From: Puccinellia tenuiflora
Taxonomy: Eukaryota; Streptophyta; Magnoliopsida; Poales; Poaceae
Direction: 5' to 3'
NCBI GenBank assembly: GCA_012064385.1
Contig: QRDG01000402.1
Span: forward strand, 406,414-470,413
DNA: 64,000 bases
Positions 1 through 12,800 of the stretch are shown here, piece after piece. The notes under the pieces were generated by a model. That model did no database searches, was not told the origin of the DNA, and was given only the letters and a program-made list of their open reading frames with translations. The translations under genes were made by a program, and so were the position numbers. Within the stretch, counting starts at the first letter, position 1, and each line of letters opens with the position of its first letter.

Positions 1-249
1 TTCTCTTTTGATTTTCTGTTTTGAAAAATCGACCGAACCGAAAACGCAATAACTTTCACATACGAACTCCGTTTTCGGTATTCTTGGACTCGTTGGAATC
101 GTCACAACGAGCACTACAAGAATATGCAGAGAAACATCATAGTCCAAGAAAATATTATAAAACCAAATGGGGAAAGGTTAAACCTCTATTTTGAAAACCG
201 GAAATGCCGAAACTTTTGCAAATGAAGTCCGAATGAAATAAAACCAATT

Positions 250-585
250 TTGTTGGAAAGAGGACGACAAACGCTACCTTTGAAAATGGCAAACAAGCAA
301 TGGAGATTTTGCAAAGAAATGGAAGAGGTAAATCTTCCGCACGGATGAACCGGCAAAATCTCCGAAACCGCAAAAGAAGACGCATATGAAAACCGTTTTC
401 GGTGAACTTAGCTTTGTTGGAAAGAGGACGACAAATGCTACCTTTGAAAATGGCAAACAAGCAATGGAGATTTTGCAAAGAAATTGAAGAGGTAAATCTT
501 CCGCACGGATGAACCGGCAAAATCTCCGATACCGAAACCGCAAAAGAAGACGCATATGAAAACCGTATTCGGTGAACTTAGCTTT
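250..585. repeat. Two-unit tandem repeat, about 164-170 bp per unit
   Basis: Two near-identical direct copies. Unit 1 begins near 250 and unit 2 near 414, each opening with TTGTTGGAAAGAGGACGACA. Unit 2 differs by a few substitutions and an extra GATACC-like hexamer, which makes it about 170 bp. A third partial start is visible near 583, where the sequence diverges. AT-rich, no open frame of interest. It probably belongs to a larger transposon whose left part lies outside the window. Confidence 0.85.
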
Positions 586-1154
586 GTCATGATGAGCACG
601 ACAAGCACCAAGACCACACCATGATTAGAGACAAATAAGAACCAATAAAGATGATTGCATGGATGCAAAGGTTTGTGCTCTCCACGACGATACGATCATG
701 ATATCCGGTCGAGAGCCCCTCTTGATAGTACGGCTATCTATCCTATAACCCGGTCTCTCACTAAACACCATGAGACCGGTAAAATAGAAACCCTATCAAG
801 ATCATACCTTTGCCTTGCGCTTAAACCACTTGAGGTCTATGAAGACAATCTTCATCTCCTCAAGACGCACCACCTTCCTCGATTGCGCTTCGGTGAAGAT
901 TCACTTGATGCTCCCCCATACACCAAGATGGGAGACGCTCTCTTCGGCATATCTTCACTTGGCCTTGAGTGATAATTAACCCGCACAAAGCCTTGATCAA
1001 CACACACTTTTCTTCTTCCCTTAACCTTGACTCCAATAAATGGAGAACAAGCAAACAAATGGACAACCTACAAATATAGCTCAATGCAAATATTAGTCCA
1101 TAGAGATTGTCATTAATTACCAAAATCATGCATGGGGGCAACCATGCACTTTCA
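586..1154. repeat. Unclassified transposon-like sequence
   Basis: The text around 660-1150 (inverted CCGGTCTC / GAGACCGG pieces near 750-780, then a CCATGCACTTTCA edge) has the character of high-copy Triticeae repeats. It breaks abruptly at about 1154, where Ty3 LTR sequence starts. No protein motif is recognisable. The family is not assigned. Confidence 0.4.
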
Positions 1155-2158
1155 CCGCACCCACTCGCCGGCCTTCCCCAGAAGAGGGCCAATCAGGTGA
1201 GCCGGACGGTACCGGCGGGTAAATTAGTACACCCCTGCAAGGTAAATCTTTTCAAAAAGCCGTGTCCACGGTTATGGACGCCTTGGGAACTGATTACGAG
1301 ATCATAGAGAACCTTAACCTTAATTAATTAATTTGGCAGCTAAAGGTTGCAACTCAACGTGTGTTTAAAAGGTTCATTTCCTCGAGGGTGATTCGAGGGA
1401 GTGCCTTTGGTAGAGATGAGAGATGTTCTGGCTACAAGTTGGTTCGATGAGAACCGAAGATGAAGTTTACCCTCTTATCCCTTTTGAGGAAATAAGTCTG
1501 AGTAGTCGATGCCATGGGTCCTTTATACTTTTATAAATGAAAACTAGCTTTATGCAAAATAGATACATACAGCTTTAGAGCCTCTGTCAGCATTGGGCCT
1601 ATATCGCCCTACTAAACTTGCGAGTACGTCGTACTCGGTCTCTCTTTGCTGCCTCTACTATTTTGTTTCAGAGGAGGACGACACCGAGCACGCAGGTGGG
1701 TTCTTCGTGGATGTCGACGAGTAGTTCGGGGTTCCCAGGTGGCAGCTTGGGACCGTGGAACAAGCTGGCTTGGGTTGTTTATGTGTAGGCCTCTTAGGCC
1801 CTATATTTGGATCTTGTTGTGCTAGACAACACTACTTCGCTTCCGCGTGATGAATTGATGGGTCTGTGACCTTTTGTGTGTAATATTTGTATCTTTCTCA
1901 TATATGAGTTGCTATATGAATCTTTGTGTCGTAGAGTCTGTGATTTGTCAGTTGTTCCACAAGTCTTGATCTCTCGACTATACATGATAGCTATGTCTGA
2001 GCTTATGGCATGATCGAAGTGTTGTGTGCCGATGATCCATTCCGAGCACGCCTGCCAAAGGTTTTGGCCTGGGATTGATAAACCCAGTAACCTTCGATTG
2101 TGTAGCATGACCGGTTGCACAAAGCTTCACTGTATAGTTATGGGGTCGGGGCGCTACA
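1155..2158 (+). mobile_element. 3' part of a Ty3/Gypsy LTR (same family as the element at 25,234-37,830)
   Basis: This stretch aligns almost end to end with the last kilobase of both LTRs of the complete element (27,077-28,082 and 36,833-37,830). It shares the GGTTATGGACG, ATTCGAGGGAGTGCC, TCGGGCCTATATCGCC-like and GACGAGTAG blocks and the terminal GGGGTCGGGGCGCTACA. Divergence is clearly greater than between the two intact LTRs, so it is an older relative. It lacks the 5' part of the LTR. The sequence after 2158 carries no primer-binding site, so this is a truncated LTR or the 3' end of a lost element. Confidence 0.85.
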
Positions 2159-3551
2159 TCTCTCCTCCTTGTACTCCATTGCTTAGATCTTGTGAGCTGC
2201 CTATCATGATCAAGATCATCTATTTGTACTTGCTACATGATTGTGTTTGCATGGATCCGATGAATTGTGGAAGTCATTACTTTTGTTCAGTTGTGTGTTT
2301 CATCTATGATCCTGCATGCTCTCCGATGCTAGTGGTTGCTTTGGCCGAGTAATTGTTAGTGTTGTATGAGGGAGTATTTATGCTAGATAGTGGGTTCATG
2401 CCTCTCCTTGTCTGAGTTCGGTGACAGGAACGGTCAAGGCTAGAGATGTGTTGTTGCCACTAAGGAGAAAACAACGATGTGATTTCTTCGTGTTATCTAC
2501 ATTGCTTACATTATGCACTTTGCTTATTGCAATGATCTGTTGCTTGCAACTTAATACTTTTGGGTGACATGCTGGATAGCGATCCCAGAGTGGATTATTA
2601 GTCATAGATGCAGTTGGATGACGGTCTATGTATTTTGACGTAATGCCCATATTAGATGAAGCGGTGAACTATATTGTTTTATGATAGCCTTGTTGTGCGC
2701 CTACAATTCTGTCAATTGATATGTTGTAATTTGTTTACCCATCATGTATATCTTTTGGAGAGACACCTCTAGTAGACTGTGGACCCCGGTCCTATTTGCG
2801 TACATTGCATACAACAGTTTTCATAGCTTTTCATCATCATTTGCTCGCTGATCATATTTCATCATCATCATATTTTACATCCATACATTTAATTCTTTGT
2901 GTTTGGCAAGCCGGAGAGATTGACAACCTCTCTGTTTTGTTGGGGCAAAGTAGTTTGTTTGTGATTGTGTGCAGGTCCGCGTTAATCTACAAGTGCCAGA
3001 GTGGATTGACACCTTGCTAAGCCTTCTCCAAGTCCTACTGGATTCGATAACCTTGGTTTTGTAATCAAGGGAAAACTTCTTCTGTGCTGCATCATACCTT
3101 CCTCTTGGGGTCTCCCAACAACACGCCATCAATGATATATGATCCCAGGATAGATTTACCCATAAGGGGAGACAATGTACACCATAATACCGGCTGCTGA
3201 TAGGCGATGGTTGACATAGTTAGCTCCCAACAATGTGTGAACAGCTCTAGTTGCCACCGACAATTCGCCATGTGGATGTTTTGGATGGAGTCAAAAAAAA
3301 GATGTTGCGTGAGTTTGTCGGGGTTGACGGAGTTTATCCCTCAGCGACCGTAGTCGCGGTCTCGATTGCCACGGGAGGCCATGCTAGAGCCAAGAACCTT
3401 CGGCAAGCCCACTCTACCTCTATGGCTAAGGGGTGTTCAGAAAAAGATTAAAATCCAAATCCAAGTTGGAGTTTGTGCTTTACTTTGGGTCATCTAGAAC
3501 ATACGCAATGATGTTATTTTTAACAAGACATATGACTCTAATATTATGCAG
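2159..3551. other. Intergenic, repeat-like, nothing identified
   Basis: AT-rich sequence with short open frames only. Style (low complexity TCATCATCATCA near 2850, long stop-rich frames) suggests decayed transposon DNA, but no terminal repeat, target duplication or protein motif could be recognised. Confidence 0.4.
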
Positions 3552-3710
3552 GTTATACCGTTGGCGACTCACTGGAGCCGTATGTGGTCCTACCTACAAC
3601 CAACGGAGAAACGCGAGGCATTGGCTATTGGGTGCAACCGGCTAGAGTTGGTGGCACGGGATATATACAACCAGTGCAGCTGGCATGTTGATTGGAAAAT
3701 CACATGTTAA
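3552..3710 (+). pseudogene. Last-exon remnant of an unidentified plant gene or transposon protein
   Basis: After a plausible 3' splice site (ATTATGCAG, ending near 3551) one frame stays open to TAA at 3708-3710. It encodes about 50 residues including WSYLQPTEKREALAIGCNRL and ELVARDIYNQ. This resembles C-terminal segments seen in grass proteins of the plant-mobile-domain / MAIN-like type, a resemblance recalled rather than searched. Nothing upstream supports the rest of a gene. The family assignment is weak. Confidence 0.3.
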
Positions 3711-4929
3711 TGCAGTGTCACTACATGTGTACCCTGATTTTTAGATGGTTGATCCATGTATCAACCCTTTGTGACCCATGATGTACTCCGTTTGTAACAC
3801 ATAAATTCTCTTTTTAATAAAGCAATAAAAAATCGATGCAGAGGCTGAGGATACCCCATCTCAAAAAAAAAAACTCTACCTCCATGGAGTGGAGATCCTC
3901 CTCGACCTGGCTCGAGGCTGACATCGTGATTGGAGAGTTTGGTGTGATCTGTCTGACATGCGCACCCCTACTTGACACGCCACCTATGGATAGATGTTTT
4001 TTTTTGTCCCACGGCAATATCACGTAAGGGAATCGAAAGAGAGTTTATTTGTTCAGCAAGGGGCACGGGTCAACATGTGAGCATTAAGCGATGGCATGCA
4101 TGAAGTTCGCTTGGACTTTATTTAGGAGAAATCACAAGAACATACAAGACTTTACATGATGGTCTTTCTAGGTTTATAGATGCACCCGGCGAGTATCTAC
4201 TGCTACGGTTTATGGCTATGGAGACTACGAAGGATAGGGCTTCGAGAACTAGGCGTATATGCGTGTGAATGAACTTTTCCATTTAGATGAATGTCCTCCC
4301 GTCTTTATAGGCTTAGATAGGAGTCTCCTTCTTGTACGTTAGGGTTCCTTGATGTCTTGTACGTCAAGTTGATCTTTCAATTTTCATGCGTCAAAAGTCC
4401 TGCTTAGAATGAGGGTAAAAATAGTGTGTCTACTTTTATTTAGTTTAACTTTGAGCTAAATAGTGATGGCGACACTAATTTACACACATTCTAATTAAGC
4501 AGCATCTCGGGATTTTTTCTATTCATTATACTTGGATCAAACAAATTGTGTTACGGAAATTTATATGGGTTGGATTCTTTTGCTTCAACTCTATAGCAAT
4601 TCGAACATCCACTCCAAGCCGTTTTAAAGATAGGTTGATATACTCTTTTCGTACTTTTCTCATGTTCCATCCACATGGCAATTTAAATAGTTTTCAATGT
4701 TTGCAGGCCATGTTTTGCACCCACAAACCTTTGAGAATCATGTTTTCCCATATTCCTAGGTTTTCAATTGTGCAAACAGAATAATCTCTAACTAGCTGTC
4801 TGAGGTTCAACCATTCCATTGCCTCTTTGCCTTATTACTTCTCCGTTGATTTTCTTTGATCGGGGAAGCCAGGACGGTGGAATGGTTGACCCTGCATTCC
4901 ATTGTCCCAACTCCCAACGTCCCCATGCA
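3711..4929. other. Intergenic, nothing identified
   Basis: No open frame with recognisable protein content, no clear terminal repeats. The last few hundred bases are presumably the upstream region of the F-box gene, but no core promoter could be placed with confidence. Confidence 0.4.
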
Positions 4930-5344
4930 TTTTTTTTTTCTTTTCCAGGTAGTGTTTTTTTTTTTTTGAGATATTCTTTTTCGGGTGGTGATGGGACTGG
5001 ACCAATACTTAGCTTCCAAGCCCACTTTTTAATTTCCCCTCGGGCTGAATTCCCTTTCAGACTGGGCTTCCAAATTAGCCCAGTTGAATTGCATACCCTG
5101 GGTGCCAGAGCCGCGCCACGCGAACAATGTGCTCACTGTCTCCACTGAATTAATTGGGATTGGCGTTACTGCAGCAGCAGCGCTGTCAAGACAGCTCGTC
5201 CCTCGCGTTCGCCTTGCTCTTTTCCCACTCGCCTGCATCTTCGAAAATCTCACCTCGTCGCCCCCATTCCCCCCCAGGCAGAAAAAAACCCTAGATCTTC
5301 CACCAATTCTCATCGACGGCAACGGCTTTGCGGCGGCGCTGTCC

Positions 5345-7797
5345 ATGGCCTCGCGAGACCGTCTCAGCGCTCTCCCAGACGACCTCCTGCTCCAGATCCT
5401 GGTGCTCCTCCCGCTGATCCAGGCAGTGCGGACCTGCGTGCTCTCCCGGCGCTGGAGCCGATTCTGGACACAAGCCGCGGCCTTACACGTCATCGACAAG
5501 CAGGTCGACGGCGACGGCGAGCCCGGCCGCTTCGCGCGAGTCGTTGACAGCATCCTCGACGTGTTTTCCAGCCAATTCGGCCGCGCCCGCTGCTACTTCT
5601 GCCTGACCATCTCCAGGGAGGACAACGTCGACGCGGTCCGCCTCACCTCCTGGGCGCGCCGCGCCGCCGAGCTCTTCGAGGGCGATTTCCTGCTGAGCGT
5701 GCAGACGATGGAGACCGAGGACTCGGAGTCGGACCAAGATGAGCCAGACTCGGAGGAGGAGCCGAAGATCTTTGAGCTCTCGTACTTCGAGTTTGCAAAG
5801 AAGATCACGCTGACGCTGAGCGACCGGCTCCTGTGCCTCGCCCTCCCGACGGGCGCCGGGGTGTTCGCGTCCCTGACCCATCTTGTACTCATGAGTCTCC
5901 GCTTTGATCCTGACCGCGCCGGCTCAGGGCTCAGCGAGGTCGTGTCCTCGCGCTGCCCTTGCCTGGTTTCGCTGGTCCTGGGACACGTCCAAGGCGTGCC
6001 GGTGCTCGCACTCCAGGCCGAGTCGCTCACTCACCTGACCCTGTCGTGCGTCCACGGGCTGAGGCTACTCGTCGTCGTCGCGCCCAAGCTTCGCGCCATG
6101 GCGGTGCAGTGCTGCTTCGTGGAAAGCGAAGGGGCTTTCTTGCACATCTCCGCGCCGTTGCTTCTGAGGTTTGAATGGGAGGATTGCTGCCCGAGGAACA
6201 CTCAGGTTGGCCCCACCGACCACCTCAAGACGCTGGTGGTAGGGGGGATTCCGCCCGTCGCTTGGGGTGTATTAGGATTCACAGCCCATACCAACTTCGA
6301 CAGGATCCTCAGCCATTTTAGAAGCACCCAGGTCCTGGAGCTTCATGTCCCCATTCACCCTGTAAGTACATTTAGATCCCATGCATGCATGCCCAATATG
6401 TATTTGTATATTTATATCTCTTCTGTTTCTTCAATGGGGGAATAACCGGTCTCTCCAACCAATATACAGTCTAGCTAGTTAGCTCCAAGAAAATATACAT
6501 TTAAGCTGTTCACTGGGGTCATATTGTTAGTGTTATATGATTGCATGCAGTAGAGTGTTGCAGATGTGAAGAGACTATGCGAGTCTCTCCATTTTGTCAT
6601 CCATGATGATGCTAAAGAAGTTGATGCAACTTGGACCATATTACTCTTCAGAGTTGTAAAAACTTATAAAAATTATTATAGTATGCATATTGTTCATGAA
6701 GAATCTAACAATAATATCTCACCTAGTCTCCCTAGTAATATTTATATATTGTCAAAAGTTGTGAAGTATGATGCATATGTTAAATTTCAAGGACATCTTG
6801 CGAATTTAGTTTTCTTCAATTGTTCCACATGCTAACTAAATTTTGTTCTTTTTAGCTTATTTGTTTAGTTGCATGTGAATGCTCGCAGCAACAATACATA
6901 TATACTCCCTCCGATCCATAATATGACGCCCACTTAGTATAAAGTTTGTACTAGTACAAAATGAGCGACACATTTTATGGATCGGAGGGAGTATTAGATA
7001 AACTGTGAGGTCCATATATATCTATGAAAACAAGTTTTTTCTAGTTGAAAAAGAATGAGGGCCTGTTTGGATTGAAGCCACACCTTGGCATGCCACATAT
7101 TAGGTCTGCCACTCTCTTTTAGTGTAGTGTTTGGTTATTTGCCTCTGTTGTGATGTGCCTCAATTTTCTTAGCACCTTAACCCTACATGTCATACACAAG
7201 ATTTCTTGCCAAGTCTTGCTACAAGTGTGGTCATCGATTTACTCGCTACAGAAAATGTGGCTTGCGACATTTGGCACAGGAACACTAGCATGGGTAGGCA
7301 CCAACCAAACAGGCCATGGACTCCTGCTCTCTTTTCCCTTTGATATCTTTAATCCTCGGTACATAGCTTAATTAATTTAGCTTAGCATCTTAATAATTAT
7401 TTCATAACTGTGAATAATACTTTGATATATGAGTGGTGTTTAAGTTGGTTATTGTTTAAAATTTAGTACAGTTAGAATAGCTACTGAAATCACACTACTA
7501 GTTTTTTTTCTTATCTGGGATCTTTAATGACGTTATACTGCCAAGTTGAATAATAATAGTATATATGTACTGAGTTTTTGCACATGATCTTTCGTTTTTA
7601 ATATTGGAGATTAAAAGTAGGACATTGTATTATAATATTTGTATATAGTCCAATTTTCTGAAGTATGATGCATATACTTTATTTCTAGGAAATTTTTACA
7701 TTGTTCCATGTCCATTAACTTTAGTTCTTTATAGCCTATTTATGAGATTACATGTGAACACTCGCAGCAACTACACATATATAAGTTAAACTGTGAG

Positions 7798-7856
<59 letters not shown>

Positions 7857-9295
7857 GACATGCGTGCTTCTTTTATTTCCAGTTTAACGGGACTGAATTC
7901 TTGCTATATTTTCCCTTTAATATAATGTATTTGTTGTCCTTGGTACATAGCTTAATTGCATTAGCCTAGCATCTTAGTAATTATTTCTTAACTAGGCATA
8001 ATAATTTGATGGGTGGTGCTTAAATTTGACTATGCACTTGTTAGTCAAATATATGCACCGGTTTCATGACATTACTATAGTATGTAAGCAAGAATGGTAC
8101 TGAAATCACAATACTAGCTCTCCTTTTACATAAGACCTTGATTCCCGAGTGATGTTGACAATGCAAAGTAGAGTCATACTAATTAATATATATGAAGAGT
8201 TCTTGCACATGATGTTTCTTTTTTAATATTAGAGATCAAAAGCAGTAGGATACCATGCAATCAGGATTGACAGAACGAATCTAAGTAGCTCAAACTTGAT
8301 ATGTATGAAACAAGTGGCTGGCCAGATTTATGTACAATTTATTAATGAACTCGTAGTTAATTTCTTGTTGCTTTGTACTGTTACCTACAGCCTCTCTTCA
8401 TAATCATCTCACTTAAGAAATCCTTCCTGGCCGGTCTACTATAAATACTTAACCAGTAAACGAGGAGACACACCGAGCTAAGGGGATGAGCAAACACACA
8501 AGAAGAAAAATCCTCCGTTGCATTGCATGTACTCTATATGGTTCCGTGTTTGTGATCTGCCCTATGGTTTTGGGAACCTAAAAAAAGTTTTACGGGTCAC
8601 AATACTGAAATCAATTAATAGATATAATATTTGGCATGAAATAAAAATTAGTTTGAAGCTAGCTGGGCAAATATGAACGCTAGCTTGCAAATTTCACAGT
8701 TTATTACTTTTTACGAGATGATGTCATTTGATTGTGCGTTCATCTCATTGTAAACCAGGAGATGGGAGGACACTGGAAATTGATGGAGCACATTGTACTT
8801 CCAGTTCAATACACGGATTTGAATCTGATTGTGGAGCCAAATGGCCATATGTTTGGAATGAGCATGTTCCTACTACTCAAGAGATGTATTGGTTTAAGAA
8901 CGCTCCATCTTAAATTAAGTAAACGCAAGGTATGTGGTTAGATCAAGGAAAATATATGTGTACAGTACAAACTATTAGTTTTTTTTACATAATTTATTTT
9001 TTGAAAATAATACATTTTCACATATTTTCAGGGTGACGCATGCTTATCTTCTTGCATTTTTGATAATCCACCAAGTTGGGAAAATCAAACAATTCTCTTC
9101 AATTATCTTCAAGAGATCGTAGTAAGCGATTTCAATGGCACGAGTCATGAAGTGGATGTTGTCAGCTTTATTCTAAAACGTGCACCATCACTCCAGCAAA
9201 TCAATATAAAAGTTGCTCATGGTGTCCAGGTACCTGGAAAAACGGTCCTCCATTTCAACAAATACCCCCAAGTGAAATGGATAACGAGCCCTTGA
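5345..9295 (+). CDS. F-box / FBD-domain protein (3 coding exons)
   Basis: Probable substrate-recognition subunit of an SCF ubiquitin ligase. Exons by eye: 5345-6361, 8759-8929, 9032-9295 (TGA 9293-9295), all joined in phase 0, giving about 483 residues. The N-terminus carries an F-box (DRLSALPDDLLLQILVLLPL, then RTCVLSRRWSRFW, residues about 5-45). The middle is leucine-rich (LTHLVLMSL, LVSLVLGHV, LTHLTLSCV). The last two exons encode a recognisable FBD module (DNPPSWENQTILFNYLQEIV then HEVDVVSFILKRAPSL). Donors are CCT/GTAAGT and AAG/GTATGT; acceptors are ACCAG/GAG and TTTCAG/GGT. ATG 5345 (CCATGG) is chosen over the in-frame ATG at 5084 because the intervening sequence is UTR-like. The acidic stretch ESDQDEPDSEEEPK sits near residue 130. 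The target substrate is unknown; grasses have hundreds of such genes. Confidence 0.85.
6905..6991. mobile_element. Stowaway MITE (87 bp)
   Basis: Terminal inverted repeats CTCCCTCCGATCCATAA and TTATGGATCGGAGGGAG, flanked by the TA duplication typical of Tc1/mariner-type Stowaway elements. The paralogous intron copy at about 7776 has an uninterrupted sequence at the matching TA. Confidence 0.95.
7060..7314. mobile_element. Small MITE with GGCCTGTTTGG terminal inverted repeats
   Basis: Begins GGCCTGTTTGG and ends CCAAACAGGCC, 255 bp, no coding capacity. The second intron copy lacks it. No clean target duplication is seen at the edges, so the superfamily (hAT- or PIF-like) is open. Confidence 0.7.
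7802..7853. repeat. (TA)n microsatellite
   Basis: About 25 uninterrupted TA units inside intron 1 of the F-box gene. Likely length-polymorphic. Confidence 0.97.
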
Positions 9296-9643
9296 TACTT
9301 CAAATATAGGTTCAAGTACTATAAGTCGAATAAAGATAGTTTTCCCTTATATGGAAGAACTAGGAACAGTTAAACATGGAGAACCCTTTTGTTTCAGTTA
9401 TCATTGATATTGCATGGGATCTGGGTTTTCTACTTCTTGCGCAAGAAGGGAAAAGAATACATCCATTGATTTGTTGCACTATTTTCGTTTTATGATATTA
9501 TTATATCGGCTAGGTCTCTCATGCAACAATAGCTCTCTACAATGCAATTTCTTATATATTGCTTGCAAGTTTATTTGCCTTAATTCTCTATGTTGTATCA
9601 ACTGATCTTTAGTGCCCTCTGAAATGCAAGCTCTAATTAAGTA

Positions 9644-9737
9644 CTCCCTCTGATCCTATTTAAATGTCGTACATTATACATGCGAGTTGCACTAGTTCAG
9701 GTCAAATCCAACGACACATAATACGGATCAGAGGGAG
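9644..9737. mobile_element. Stowaway MITE (94 bp)
   Basis: CTCCCTCTGATCCTATTTAA at the left, mirrored by ATACGGATCAGAGGGAG at the right, with TA on both sides. Lies about 350 bp downstream of the F-box stop codon, just beyond or in its 3' UTR. Confidence 0.92.
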
Positions 9738-12700
9738 TAGAAGATTCCCTGCGTTGCAGCAGGACTTACTTGCGGATCTGTTGCAAATAAAATCATGGAG
9801 AGATGTGAGAAGTTGAGAAGACAGTAATTTCTTGGTGTGGGTATTGGGGAAGGAGCGTGTGGTTGTATAAATGCTTAGAAGGTATTAGCTCACGCGTTGC
9901 AGAGGCAACTTGATATAGCACTATGAAAATGGAAAACACTAACAATGGATAACGGCTCACCGTTAGTAGTTTAAAATAGTACCACGGCTTAGTGGAGCTA
10001 AACAGTGTTATATGGTGCAACCTACAAGGATAGAATCATAGAAAAATAAGAGAGGATGCATCTTTATACCAAAATGGATAAGATATTAAGAGAAAATAAG
10101 ATTTCAAAGCGAACAAAGTAACTAAAAGGACAAGGAGTGCAAATAGTTGAACAGTTGGTGGCTAATATAAACGTAAAAATTTGACCCTGCTCGTTTACTT
10201 GAGAATATATGTGAAGTGTAAGTTAAATCCTATGCCTGAGCAAGGGATTTAGAATCACTTCTCCAGGTGTATTTTATGGATGAACTTTCCATCCACACAA
10301 TAATTATCAATACATGTTCAGAGCTATCATATCTTCATTTATCGTGCTACGTATACATATAACTAATACGAACTTATTGGTTGTGAAGGGAGAGATATCT
10401 ATGTTACTTTATCTTTATAGGTACACATATAACTAATACAAACTTAGTAACTGTGAAGGGGATGAAAAACGTTCGTGGTGCCTGGAAGTGGAGTATGGAG
10501 TATTGAAAGTGGGGTACATGTACATGCACGAAAAAATAGTTGGCCAATTTGTCTACTATGCCTTTTTAAGAAAGGAAGAAAACCCGACGAAAATTAAACA
10601 TTGTAGAGGCACATGTAAGGAACATCTTATTATGCATGAATGAATTACGGTGTTCTAACTAGTTATAGTGGAAGGTGTGAGCAACAAGATGGCTAGACTC
10701 GCTTCAACCATTATAATAAGGTTGGACCTACCTATACCACTCCTAGCTTGCTTAACCAACATCTACTACTCTAAGACACTATTTACACACACGTGTAACT
10801 ATTAGCCTTCTAGATCCACATCTACCTCTCCTACCTCATGTCAATTTCCATACCAATTTACATGATGATGGTTTGAATTTTAGCACAAGCATTTTCTACC
10901 ATCATAAAACCAACAATGTTAAAGAAAACTTCGATTTTTTTGTGGAGGAAGTACCATCTCCCTTTTTAATGGCTCAAATGGGTACCTTGTTGAGCAAGTG
11001 GAATACATATATATCATGCAAAAAATCACAGCTTCACACTTCCCACCTAGAACTAGCCATATTTTAGGCCTTCTGTGATAAATTTTGAATTTCATAGATA
11101 TTTTGCTAATTTCCATGGATTAAACGAATTTTTTGTCAATTTACAAAGAAGAATTCAAATTTAAATGAGTGTATGTGTGATAGAATGTTCTTAAAATCAA
11201 CAGAAAAAATCATATTCATCTACGCAAGTAGTAATGTATGGGAGATTCACAAACGGTGTTGAAAATATCAACATCTTGTCATCTTCCTATGCCAAGTTAG
11301 AACTAGAGAAATTGAACTAATGTTTTATAATTAGACTGGGCTTTCCTAGTGTTTGGTTTGCATAAAAAAGTAACAATAACTCAAAACCCCACTTTTATTC
11401 ATTCAATATGTGAACACCATTAGTAATGTAAGAGTTTAATTCCTCGCTCAAGTCAAACATGGTTGTATATCATGATTTCATGTAAGCTTGTACACAACCG
11501 ATGTAACATCTAAGAAAAACTTGTTGTTCGCTCCAAAGTAATGATTTTACTATAGGTATACAAGGTGCAACAAAAAACTCACAGTTGGTTTTAACATCTT
11601 TTGAAAAAAAAATCATGCTTCACAAGGGTGTTCGGTTAATTAGGTGTATCATTTGCCTTATGGACTTAGGTTTGTAAGCCACAACGTACCTAAAATATGT
11701 GCTTTTTGTTTTGAATTTTGGATTATACCATCATGCAGTAATATCCGATCAAAAGGCAAAGAAGCCAATCAGCCAACATCTATAGCTAAAATGCCCATTT
11801 CACACCATTAATTCTTTGTTATAATTGATTGAAAACCAGCACAAACATACCTTTCACCACCTTCACCAACAATGTATGTTAAAGAATACTTCAAATTCAA
11901 GCGGTATCAATTTCCATTTTTAATGGATGAATTCGGGAACCTTTGAAGCAAATACAATAAATAGCATGCAAATTGTTAAGGAAATTTCCACCTTTTATGG
12001 AAAATGGTTTAAACCATTTTTTGCGCGTTCCCGAAGAGGCCTTCCTAGAACATGTCATCGTTGTGTTGTTGACATTGGCCACGAGAGTATCTCCTTTTCT
12101 AATTTGGTCTTCGAATGGACAATATATAGAAATGACTTCAATATGTACTGCTTGGTAACTTTAACCCTTCACTCTCTCCCGATCAAGACGTAATGTGGTG
12201 GCATTACTCACGAATACATGTATTTGTCGCACATCATAATCGGTTGGAGCAAGACAACACATCCGGTGTGTGTGGGCGCGGTGGCTCTTCCCCGGCCTCC
12301 TTGGCCTCTCCTCCTTTGTCAGATCTAGTGAAGCCGAGGAGTTGGTGGCTAGAGATACCATGAGGAGAAAACACCGTGAGACGCACGAGTTAGGATACGA
12401 TGGGTACTCGTCAAAGCCGGTATTTGTCGTAACTACGGCCGAGCGAGTGGCTGAAGAAAATGTCAAAGCTAACATGATGGTATCCTTCATCCACTAGCTG
12501 CAGTGGAGGACGATGACCCCACCATCCAATACATCTGGTTGCGAAAGACCATAGTAGGCACAGAAACTATGGTATGGAGCAAGCAAAGTCGCCCCGTACC
12601 AGCTCAGTGATTTGATCGGCGGTGACCGACGAGGGCATCCACCAACCTGAACATTCCTCGCCAAGACCAATTGAGGACGACATATTGGTTGAAGAGTTCG

Positions 12701-12800
12701 CTGTAGATGGTGCCGACCCAGAACCATGAAAAGCTATTACATACGTAAGAGTCCCGTGGTTGACGGAAGAAGATATAAGATATTCATTGACGTGGAGCTC
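9738..12800. other. Intergenic, decayed repeats
   Basis: No gene recognised. A diverged direct repeat about 1 kb apart is visible (about 10,905-11,015 against 11,870-11,970; shared AATGTTAAAGAA, TTTTTAATGG, GGGAACC/GGGTACC and ATCATGC blocks), which suggests remnants of one repeat family. Short open frames near 11.9-12.5 kb overlap on both strands and have no supporting motif. Confidence 0.4.

Larger units (their letters stand above)
6362..8758 (+). other. Intron 1 of the F-box gene, with an internal segmental duplication
   Basis: A 2.4-kb AT-rich intron. A block at about 6780-7630 recurs in diverged form at about 7660-8245. Shared landmarks in order are TGTTCCA..TTAGTTCTTT, CTCGCAGCAAC, AAACTGTGAGGT, GGTACATAGCTTAATT, TACTGAAATCACA and TTTTTAATATT. 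Copy A carries two MITEs that copy B lacks. An open stretch at 6566-6835 has no convincing splice support and is not treated as an exon. Confidence 0.7.

Noticed and set aside
5084..5344. In-frame N-terminal extension of the F-box protein from ATG 5084
   Set aside because: The stretch holds UTR-like AAAAAACCCTAGATCTTCC and no conserved residues. ATG 5345 has a better context and places the F-box at the usual N-terminal position.
6554..6835. Possible extra exon in intron 1 of the F-box gene
   Set aside because: It can only be joined by a poor acceptor after an in-frame TAG and has no good donor. Skipping it joins exons in phase 0 and matches the family layout.
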